A stretch of 64,000 nt of DNA. Source: Progne subis subis. Taxonomy: Eukaryota > Chordata > Aves > Passeriformes > Hirundinidae. Each line of letters starts with the position of its first letter. Position 1 is the first letter of the stretch. Positions 50,701 through 62,700 of this stretch are shown here, piece by piece. The stretch is from assembly GCA_022316685.1 (NCBI GenBank), contig JAKJHU010000132.1, forward strand, positions 1,372,390 to 1,436,389, read 5' to 3'. Both the position numbers and the translations under genes were made by a program. The notes beneath the pieces are model-generated. The model was not told the DNA's origin and did no database searches. It saw only the letters and a program-made list of their open reading frames with translations.

Positions 50701-53700
50701 ACAACCTATTGCTAGGCTACAGGAACCTTTAGTATTTCCATATCTAAGCTAGTATCTTTCACTAGCTTCTCTTATTTCTTAAAAAATTATTTTAGGATTT
50801 ATACAGAGTTTCTGGAGCAGCTTTAAAAAATATGGTTCTTTTTCAGGTAATCAGCAGGTAGAGTGGCAGCAAAATAGTTCTAATCATATTCTAGCAATGT
50901 GGAGTAACAAAACCAATTTCTCTCTCTGATAGTCCTTTCTGCTCTCCACTACATGCTGCTTTGGATAGCTCATCCTGGATCTGAAAAACAAGGTAAGCCA
51001 TGCTTTGATTTCTCTCCCTAAACCATTTTCTTTTTAAAAAGCCCATTTGTTTCATTGCTGTCCAGGTTTTAAAATAAACACTGAAGTATCTTTTTAAAGG
51101 CTACTCTTTAAATCAACTACAAAAATGGGCCTGATGCAGAAATTCCCAAGGAAAAAGGTACAATCTATGTGAAAGAGGTTCTTGCCGAGTTGGAAAGTCC
51201 TCTCTGGCTTTAAAAGACATTAATCTAGTCCTTTCTTGCTTCAAGTCAGGTTCTCCAGTAAGAGAAACACCTCCCTATTTGTATCCTGAGACAATCTCCC
51301 ATGTAGCTCAGCATGGGGAGTGCTTCCCTGTGCCCTGTTCCAAGACAACTCTCACAGCTGCAGAACTTGATATTTTCTAGTTGCACAGAGCATCTTTTCC
51401 ACAATACTTCCTGTTCTTCTAGAAATCAGCTGAATTTCCCCGCCAGACTGCCATCATCTGTATGCACTTGCAGCACCATACTGCAGGGAGCAAAGAGATT
51501 CACCACAAAGGCTGAAAGCATGAAATGCTGTTAATACTGCCCCTGTGCCCTCTGCATGGAAACCAGGCATCTTTGGAGAAAGCCAAATACCAGGAAGGGT
51601 GGAAAGGAACAGCAGAGAGTTTCAGTTAGTTCTGTGACTGTTCCTGGCTGTCTCTCCAGCTGTAGCTGGTGTGTACAGTGCCTCCAGATCCAGCTAACCT
51701 AAACAGGAACATCTTTTCAAACAAACAGGGGGGTGAAACAAGAAAAGTTCCATTATTTAACTTACATGATCACACGGGTCATGTTCTACATCCAAGGGCA
51801 TAGGGATTTCAGGCTTGGAAATGTGCAAGTAGTTATAACCTCCAGGAAGAACACCACCTTACATAAATGAAAATATAAGATTTATTAAGTCATTAACAGT
51901 GAAGAAAATAATGTATTTGTCCTTCTTCTGCCATCATCTTTTTCCAGTACATAAGGAGCCTTGAGTGCTGTACTGCCATGAGATGGCTGGCACCTGAGGT
52001 GAGATAGACCTGTCTGTACTGTAGAAGAGCAAAAATACCTGAGAAGGAATGGAAGTGTAACAGAAATCCAGCTGGACATACCTTGAACTTTACACCATCT
52101 GTATATGGGGATGAGTCTGTCTGAGCCTTTTGGTGGCTCAGAACTGGGTTGAGGGGTTGGATCAAAGAGACTCAGCATGGAAGCAGCAAGCTCAAAGCCA
52201 ATCTCCTTGGAGCTGAAGTTGCTGTGTGTCAATCCATCCCTAAAGTATCTCCTGGAGAACTTTGTCAGAGGACCTGCAGCCCTGATGCTGGCATCATTGG
52301 TGTGGAATTTGGCATCAATCACAACTCTTCCATCAAAAACAAGGCAAGCATCATTGATGGCCTTAAAGGTTTCATAATCCAGTGTCCTGTAGGCAAAGCT
52401 AAAAAATGCCTAAAGAGAGATGTAAATAAGTGAAGATAATTGTATATCACTTACTGGCTGATTTCATAAAATACAGACTTTATCCTGAATATTATTTTAA
52501 AAAACAAGAATGTGAAATACAGTGTGATTTTAGCAACACTATCACAGCAGAGAGATCCTTCTGATCCAGCATTTACAGCTACCAAAGTTAAAACTAAGAC
52601 AGCAAAAAGGAGAATTATTAAATTAGACTCATCTGCTTCTGGTTACTACATAATTTAAGAACTCCAATATTTATCATATCAAACAGCCTGAGTAGCTGTG
52701 CATATTTTCTGTGTCAGTCCAAGCATAGAACATAGACCTGGACCTTTTGTGAAGTTTGTTTTCTTTCAAATGCTGATGCAAACCCAAAACCCCAAGGAAC
52801 AGAAAAGCATAATGTACCTGGAATTTAGCAGGATAATTGTGCATTACAAGTGTTTTCCCAACTGTTGAGCCTATTTACCAACAAACTGAATTACTTTGAC
52901 TAACTGGCACACAGTCAATGAAATGGAAAGATCAGAAATTAAACTTGTTGAGAGGAAATGTCATCCTCATTCTAGCTATAGCAGTGGAATTTCAGTCAGT
53001 GGAAGCTGCAGAGGCCAAGGACCCTAAATCCATGAATTCCTGCTCTAAATCTAAAAAAATAAAATAAAAAACAAGTGATAATTCTCTCCTTTTGTCTTCT
53101 CGTGGCATGGGTACAGTCCCTGTCCTGGGGCACAAGGAAGCAGAGCTCCTCTCCCCCCACAGAAGCTGGGGCAGCACAACCAGCACTGCAAAGTAGGTGG
53201 TGCTGGGAACTGGCAGCAGACATTGGGGGAAGCAACAACCATGAGCAGCATCCTCAGAGCTTTCTCTGGCAAGTGATAAACTGAGAGCAGGCAGAACGCA
53301 GTCCCCGAACAAGTGTAAGACAAGAGTGCCCACTGGACAGAGAGCGGTGAAAGGGTTAAGAATGACAAGGCTGAGAGATGTTTTGAACAAGACCACAGTC
53401 TGCAAAGGGCCCAGGTGAAGACTGACTGTCTCATCGCTCCAAGAATTTGTGAAGCCCCAGAGCCCTCACACATAGCTTTTCCCACCATCAGCAACCCTCA
53501 GCTTTTAAAACCATCAGACAAGTTGCTGCCCCTCCAGCAAGAAATATTCCTTTACAGGCTGAGGAAAGAGACCAGAACGGTCTCAGATGAGCATATTTTC
53601 CCTTGCTACCTTCATCCTGAACAGTCCGAGGCTTCATTGTGCCAGGCCAAATAGGCATCTGTAGTCCGTCCTTCCCTTACCACCAGCTGAGGACAAATCT

Positions 53701-56700
53701 GTGACTGGGGTAAAGGTGTTACCCAGCTGTACTCCCAAAGAGCTTTTGTGGGAACTAAGGGCAAGTGTCAGATACTGACTGGCTGAAGGAAAAGGCACAG
53801 GGAGCTGGAAATTTTAGCAACACTGCCATAAGCAGAAATGTGGCAGTGGAGAAGCCAGAGCCGCTGGGCTTATTCATTCATCAACCAAGTGATGAACTGT
53901 GTGCAGTTAAGGGAATTTTGACCATCTCAGAGAGCCAAAAATCAAGGAAGCTCTGCCCATGAGGCCAAGAGAACCACACAGCCCCACATCCTGCTGGCTG
54001 ACAGGCAGGACAGTGTCACCGGAGGGGAGGGCTACAACCTCCAGGCGGGAGCCATCTGTCAGCTCAGGAAGGAGGGAGGGAGGAGGGAGTCTGCTGCTTC
54101 AGGGAAAGAAGATATTTTCTCCTGTTGTTTTTATCCTGCAGGACTCAACAAATTAAGTCCCCAATAACTGCCAATCAACAGCTGATACTGGCTGAAATCC
54201 CAAAAGGCCCAGAGCTCCTGTAGAGATGATTCCTGCAGGGCCTGGTCTCTCATGAGTGCAGCTGCCTTCCTAGTGGAGCTGCTCTCCAGAACCTGCTCCT
54301 CTTCTGAGTCCAGCCTTCCAGGCAGCTGGAGGCAGATATAGGAGTCTTTCATGGCAGTTGAACTGGTTTTGGTGAATACAAAGCCCTTGACATCACAAGT
54401 AATTGGAGGGTTTTCAAATTAGGCCCTGTGAAAGAAAGACTTCCACAGGGATGGAGGAAGGGCAAGCATGGGACACGAATGGACAGGAGAAAGAAACCCC
54501 AAAGCAAGGGGCATCTGAAGGAAAAGTGCAGACCATGTAAACAAGGTAGTGGAGAAAAGAAGGGGGGCTGAAGGGGAGCTGGTCAGCAGATAGCAAGTTG
54601 CAAAAACAAGAACCACACTGAGATCTTTGTGGAAGGATAAAAATAGAGATATTTCAAGGAGAAAAGAGAGAAATTAAAAAGCTGCCTACAAGTAGAGAGT
54701 GGGAAGAACGTTGCTACTGATATGGAGACCAAAGTCAGGAGACTGCTATGGATAAAAGTGCTGTGTGAGATCTTCACCAATCATGAAGAGCTTAACTATC
54801 CTTATGTGAAAAAAAAAGGGCTGAGCAGAGCAGAGCTGGCAGGGCCTGCAGAGCCCTGGCAGAGCAGGGGGCCAGCAGGGACCCTGACACCTGGGGAGCT
54901 CTCTGGGAGAGGCACAGGGCTCACCCTCTTCACAGTTAACCCCACCAGCTGCACAGAGGAGGGCACAAACAGTGGGGAGTGAGGAGGGGCTTGGTGGCTC
55001 CCTCTGGATGCAGGTTTTGAAGTGACTCACTCCTGTGGATTACCCCAATAAAGGAAAACAGAACCATGCTGACTCTCAGGAGAGGCTAGAACCCCGAGTC
55101 TCAGAGCAGAGCCATACCTGTGAACATGCCCATAAGATATTGGCATTGGAAGTGAAAAAAACCTGCAATCATTAATGTAGAGGGAAAGGAACCCGCTTGA
55201 AATAGGTTTTCATTAACTTACATACTATCAAAGAGTCTTTGGCTTCTACTACGAAAATCAAATGCACATAACTATAGACAGTAACTGCACATTTAAATAA
55301 GAAAAAGATTTCTGGAATTACTTTGAAAATGAATTAAGAGTATTTGTCACTCAGCAGTGAACAATTACTTGTGTGTCAGGTTACTTAAAGAATAATTTTA
55401 ATCCAAATCAGTCAGGGCATTAACAATAGGTTAATTTGGATTAAAAAAAAAAAAAAAATCATTGAGACTAACAATTGAAGGCTCAATCTCCTAGAGACAA
55501 TGAGTAAATATAGATGAATCTGTGAGGGAGCAGGTAAATTTGATGGCTTTTGTGATAAAAAACCAGCCTGAAGGAAAGACGTAGGAAGCATGTACTTACG
55601 GAGCACTGCAGGTAGAGTGGTTCTGTGGCAGTGGTGAAAGCAGCCCAGGCAATGCAGCCGTGGTCACCCTGGCCCCACTGTGCCAGGACGCTGTCCAGGT
55701 GCACAGCCACACCTGCCTCTGACAGGGCCTCCCCCACCGTGCGCTCCAGGGTGGCGTCAGCGAGACAGGGACTGGCAGAGCTGAGTGGAGCCTGCACGAG
55801 ATGGATGCGGGAACCATCAATCCCAAGGGATAAGAGGGTTTCTACCGTAGTGTAAATGTCAATTGTGTTCCCATAGACAATGACGTTCCCTAAGAGGGGA
55901 AAAAAAAGGGGGAAAGATTTCTAAGACATACAATGAAAACCTTATTAGTATAATTCAGATGATAACAACAGAAATTGCTCTCTTTGACCCTCTTATTTCT
56001 CTGATGCTATGAAGCAAACAGTGTTACCTAGCAACAGCAGCTAAGATAATTTTGTGAAGAATCTGTACAAAACATCCCACAAAGTAGGCAAGTACTTAAC
56101 ACAGAAGTATGATATTCATCCTGACCCCATAATATGAAACTATTTTGATTGAAAAGCCTTTAGAGGAAAATAAATAAATAATTCATCATTTTTATTTTAT
56201 TCTCCCCTCGCTCCCTAATTTTGCTCATTCAAAGAATTGATGGAGGGGGGAGCAGACAAAATCAAATTCAATACACCATGCAAAAAACCCCCACAAACTA
56301 CAGAAAGGCCAAATTAGAGAAAACAAGCCCTTGTGCCACATGAAGATCACCAGTGCTGCCGCTCCCTTGTGCCCAAGGCTGATCTCCAGAGAATGGTGAT
56401 GGCTCAGCAGAAGTACCTGTCCTTGGTGGTGTGGAGAGCTCGGCACCACTCTGAAGGCAGCTGCACACGGCACAGTGCCCAGCCCAGAGCCAGTTCCATC
56501 CCTGTTCACTGCTGGGAGCTCAGCGAGCTGCAGGCAGCCATCCATCCAAGTAGCTGCTGTAACAGCAGCATGTAGGAACTGCTGCTCCTTCTGCAGAGTG
56601 TCAGCACCAGCACAGAAACCACTCCTGAATCCAGCTCCATCCTCCTGCTCTGGGCAAAGGGAGCTCAGCCTGATTCACTCCTCCTGCCTGGCACAGAAGA

Positions 56701-59700
56701 GCTGCAGGGCAGGGCCCTGCTCATTCTCCTCCTGAACTGGTGCCACTTCAAACAGCACAGTCAGAGCTGAGTAGGAACACAAGGAAGGGAGGGTCTGTTC
56801 TGTGTGAGCACAACCAAACTTCCCAGCCTAAGGGCTAAAGCCCTCCTGGGCAATAAGAGAGACAGAGCTGGGAGGCAGCAGAGCATCTGTGTGTTTTTGT
56901 CTCAGGATGATTTCATATATAACACACCAACATTCCTCTGAGCAGGACTGAGACATGCTCCCCTCCTCCTCATTCTCTCTGCCCCTCTGCTTGGAACAGG
57001 AAGCATTTGTCTGCTCTGTGATCCACTAAGCCTGTGAGCAACCTAGGCAAAACCGTGCAGCTCACATGGGGAACTACTCTCCTGGAGCTAAGGACCCTCA
57101 CCCAAGGACTGAAGCCTAGCCCTGCAGGCTCTCTGTGCACCACATGCCCTGCAGCCGTGCCACACTCAGCTGCCCCAGCCCCGAGCAAATGGTGGGGTCC
57201 AGATGGAGGTAGGAACCGTGTCCACATCAGCTTCTGTATTTCAGATCTGACCGGTCAGCACAAGGATGCCTCAAAAGCATCTTCCCAGTGCTTTCACGTT
57301 TCTCACTGGGCAGTGCTGCAATCAACTCACATGTTTATCTTGGCGGTGGCACTTCCATCTTGCCACAAGTGCTAGCATCTCCTATGCCCTGAATTGTATT
57401 ATTTCATGGGCTAAACTAATCCCACTGGACCATGTTTTACTGCATGAGATGCAGGGCAATATTAAACTGAGCATGCACACAGCCCCAGCTCCCAAGAATA
57501 TTAATAATAAAAATCTTAACAGATGTTCTACTATTCCCCTTTGACTACAAGGTTATTTTATTCATCCCTATCAGTTTGGCTACTTGTAGCTGCCAAAGAA
57601 ACACCTCTCTTCATAGCTGCCAGAAAAAAGACTTGCCCCATAAATACACTGCACATCAATGAGAGAAAACATGTTTTTACTGTTCACAGCAATGACCCAA
57701 GGGACAGAACCATTTTATCTGCAAATGTATAAATTTGAAAACAAGAAGAAAGATACCTTACTACTTCTATATAAATATCATATAGAATACAGGAATGCTC
57801 CAGTGTGTCCATCACTGACCTGACTTCCCAAGACATAAGAATCTATCCCATACCTTTTGCCTGCCAGGACACCTGTCTGCAACTGCATTGGCCTCACAAG
57901 AGTGCCAAAAGAGAAGACAGATTAAGCCTGACTGGTTTTTTCCTGCTGCAGCAGGGTATAATGAAAGAGGCAGCCCAGCAGAACCCATGAGTAAAGACCA
58001 GCATTGCAATACTCGTTTTTATTAATTCCACATGCAGGCCAGGACATGGTGTGCAGGTGCCAACAGCCTTGTGCTACATTTCCATGTTTTCAAATTGCAG
58101 CGAGTGAAATGTATGAGGAGTGAAAAGGATGCTGCGGCTGGAAAAGGAGGATGAGGAGGGTCTTCCCTGAGGCACAACCCAGCAAAGCTCCATTCTGACT
58201 GCAGGACAAGGCTGGGCTTCACCCTTGGGCAGCACAGACCCCTCAGAAAGAAGCTCAGTTCCTGCATTAGACACTGGCATTTGGGGATGGACAAGATCAG
58301 ATGAGAGTCCTACATTTCTCAAGGAAAATTAAAATTCTATTTTATATCATAATATTAAATACAGCTGCATTAGATCAGGGAAAGCAATGCTCTTTCACTG
58401 ACCTCTTGTAAATCAACAATTTACTGCTTCTGCTTATTAAAATATTAGTGGCTTTTTAGATGACAGTGCTAGTAGTCTAGGAACTGCAGATTTTCATTAC
58501 AGACTGAAATTATGTCCACTGAACAGAGAGCAGTTCCTCAGGATGCTTTTATTATTTCACTACATGAAAATGTATGTATCTGTGAGTAAACATAATAACC
58601 TTCTACAGAAAAAACAGCCATAAATAAAGATCATTACAGTAGTCTTATCGTTTATTACCTGAATGTCAGCATCCTGCTGCAGGGCAGACTCATTAATTTT
58701 CCACAAGTAGAAGCACAAGATTTTGGTGACCCTAATGTGACCTGAATCTTTGCAGTTTGCTAAAGCTAAAGGAGAAACCGAGTATGAACTAAAGCATTGG
58801 TGGCTCCAGTCAGTAATTCATCCACTGGAATTTTAATGCAAGAGTATTCCTACAAACATGCTTTAAATAGGGCAGTAAATTATGCTTAGGTGATGAGAAA
58901 AAATAATTACTCCATTTTGGGCTATTAAAGCAGTTTTGTTCCTTACTTTACTTCCATCCTACTTGTATTTTCATGGAAAGTGCAGAGCTAATAGGAGATG
59001 AATTTCAATTAGTCCCAATTACAGCTGTAATAGGTTCCATGCATTAGGTGGCTGGGTTTCATCAGTGAAGCCACAGTGGCAGCCATGGGACCAGTGCTTG
59101 CCCTGCTCCCAGGCCCTCAGCAGCAGAAAGCCCTCCCTGAGCACTGGTATGACTGTCAAGACTGAATGATATTTGTAAGAAACACATCTGGAAAAAGAAG
59201 CAGGGTGAGGAATAAGAGAAACTGAGTTCAGTGTAAAAAGACCTCTCCAGCTGGGCACTCTGCACAGCAGTAAAGAATGTGATGGGAAGACCACGGACAG
59301 GGAACCGAAGCCAGAGAAGGGGGAAAGGGGAAGGTGTCACATCTCTCCTAGACCACATCTCCAAAAGTCCCTCCACACCAATGTCATTGGTGGTGTGAAC
59401 TTACCTTCTCTAAGCATGAAGCCAGGACAGGGCCACATTAATAAATGCAACTCCACCCTGCAGCCAAGGCCAGCAGCAATAACAAAGTGAAGATGAACAT
59501 CCCATGACTTCAGCACTGTACTTCTGCCAAGGCAGATGAGACACCATGATTGTGCCATTAGCTGCAGAGCGACTGATCCCCCTGGCACCATGCATCCCAG
59601 CCAGTGGCTGCTCCTGGGCGCATCCCTGCCCAGGGCACCGGAGCACATTCCAGGACTGGGAACACAGGGAGTTACATGAAGTACTAGCAGCAGAAAACAG

Positions 59701-62700
59701 GGAAAGCTAACACCTTCATCTGTCTATACAAAGTCAGCTGCTGTACTAGCTGGACACCAGGTAAGGCCCTATGGGCAGGGCTGGTACCAGCTGGAGGACA
59801 GGTGGAGCCAGACTGCTCCAGAGCCAAGAAGCTGGCTGAGAAATACTGCCATGTTTATGGATTCCTGTACTGATCACAGCAAGGTCTGAGGATGATAAAG
59901 CAATTTCCAATGTTTTTAGAACTTCCCTAAAGGACTGCCAAACAGGTCTGAACCTTGCACCACACAAAATCACTCCCAATTTTCATTACACTTCACAAAC
60001 AAGGCAGGTAAAACACATTTTCAGGAAAGTCCTGCTCTTGCACTCTGCCAACAGGAATTCCCCACAGACAGCTTTCCTACTCTGAACTGTTCTGACTCAG
60101 AGCCAGCAGGAACTGACATTTCATGAATTTATTCATTCTTTGGTCTCTGTTTCTCTAGTTAAAAGCTGACTCAGAAACCTGAATGGTCCTGGGTATTTTC
60201 CACAGCACAGAGAGTGGATGAACTAGTGAATGTACGAACAGAGCATACATGATCAGCATAAATGTCTTATTTTAAGGGTTAAAAAGTACCAGGAACTTGC
60301 AGTTCTATGTGAAAATCTGTAACTGATGCAACTGAATAGAGAATCACAGAATGTGTAGGTTGGAAGAGACCTTCGAGATCATCAAGTCCAACCCATGCTC
60401 TAACACCTCAACTAGATCATGGCATCGAGTGTCACATCCAGTCTTTTTTTAAACGTGTCCACAAATGGTGATTCCACCACCTCCCCAGGGAGACTATTCT
60501 AGTACTTTATCACTCTTGCCGTGAAAACCTTTTTCCTAATATTCAACCTATATTTCCCTTGACGCAGCCTGAGATGCAATACAATGCTGACAGACGCCTC
60601 CTAATTTAGACTTATTTTCTTTGTGTAATGCCACAAGTCTAGATATTTTTCTATACAGTAGAAAACCATATCCACTAATTAAATTATTATTTCATTGGCT
60701 ACTTAATGACTCCAGACAGATTTGTGTTTGGGACTCATTTGGTTTTATATAATAACTGCAGATAATGAATCTATCTCAAACCTTTCTTTCCCAGCTAAAT
60801 ATGCCAGGTATCAAAAATAACAAAAAATTGTAAATTAATCTGGAAAACAAAGCACAGCAGATGAAAGGCTTTGTTAGAATTCATCAGGAACCAATTATAC
60901 CAGGGAATAAAGGAAATAATAAGCCTAGGAAACATTTCTGTTAGTGTGTGTGCTAATGAAGCCCCTTACCTCTGGAGTTGACGAGGTTTTCCTCCAGCCA
61001 GCGTGCTGCCTCCAAGCAGTCCTGGGCGTCGTTGAGAGTGAAGTGATTGGAAGGGACTTTCTTTGTGTATCTCTGTGGCCACTGACTCATGACTTCACTG
61101 ACACCTGCTCCCATGGGAGCCAAGGCCTGAAGAAATGAGTGGGAGAGTGGATATATGGCACAGACCATGGAGATGTTAAAACCAATGAGACTCTCACTTT
61201 GGCTACCCAAGGGCTGCTGTTCTAGCACATCCCAACCCTTTGTCACACTCAGCAGCAGCAACACAGCCATGGCCACAGGGAACACGGATCCCACCGATTT
61301 GAGTGTACACATGTGTGCATCTGTTCCCTACTTCCTGTGGGATGTGGGTGACCATTTCAAATAGTGCAAGTGGAGGCATATGACAAACCCCAGGGACTGC
61401 ACAGCAAACAGCAGAAATGTCCTAACACACAGCAGGGGATCTCAGCAGCTCTCTGAATTAACATATCACTTTTAATGGCCCTTGGAAAGTCACAGCAAAA
61501 CCAGACTGCCTCCACCTTTTCTCAACAAAAATCAACCTTCTACAATGACAGATTTTATCCCAAAGAAAGAAATCAAAACCTGCTTGATGGTTCAAATGTA
61601 AAGATTCAGTAACATGTTGACTGTGTATTGCTGCTTTACAATAACAAACTTAATCTGAGCTGTACAAAGCAGAAAGGGAATCTTGTCTCTGACTTCCTCA
61701 GCACCACTAAAGCACATCCTGAACCCTGTTCTCACTGCCAGGTGGATCAACTGAAATGCTGCTAGGTCATATAAAACCAGGCATGACACCAAAAGATCTC
61801 ACTCAACAAGTAAATCTCTAAATCATAACATATGATGTTTTACTAAGCATTAATTTGACTGCTTACCAAATAAGGAACAACTTATAAAAAGGATGGACCA
61901 GTGCTCTGTGTAATAAAACAGAAGCCACTAATTTCTTCTTATCCTTTTGTATAGCTTGAAAGTAAGAATAGATGATGATGGGATTTCTTCTCAAAGGCAG
62001 ATAAAACCTGCCTTTTCCCTTGCTATCTTCATGTTTCTCCCCCACTGCAGCTACTTGCCATAAATTATTTTGCAAGTCAGAGTTATCTCCAAATGCCTTT
62101 TCCTAGGAGCACTTTTCCAGCCCACATTTCAGCTTTTGTTGCATCCCTGCTGAGCAGTGCTCGCAGGCTGCTGTTTACGTGTGGCTCTGCTCTGAGAAGG
62201 GATCCCAGACCACACAGCCTGCTGCACACAGGTGGCCAGATACCGCTGTGGGACATGGTAGAGCACTGCAAAGCTGCAGACATCACTCACAACCATCTCC
62301 TGATTTTAAAGGCAAAATACCTTGTTCACAACTCCTACCCCAAACCACCCAGGTAAGGCAAAGCCTTGCAACACGGGGGCTGTACCAAGATGCCTGTTTG
62401 GTTATGTGGCCTGATGGATTCATGGGGATACAGGAGCCAGAAGCCACCCTGCCCAGGGAGTCTGAGTGGAAGCTGACCCTCTGGGGCTGGACCTCACCTT
62501 GGTTCCACATCTTACATGCAGCTAAGGGTCTGCTTCAATCTCACTGGAAGCTCAGCTGTATGCTACATTACCAAGCAGCACCATGGATGTGCCTAGGCAT
62601 GACTGTCATGTGAGATGTGTAATTAGTTTGATAAAGAATTCTCTCTGCTTCCAAAACTAGGTCAAATAGTGTTGAATTAGCTGGAGTTAGGTCTCCTGTG

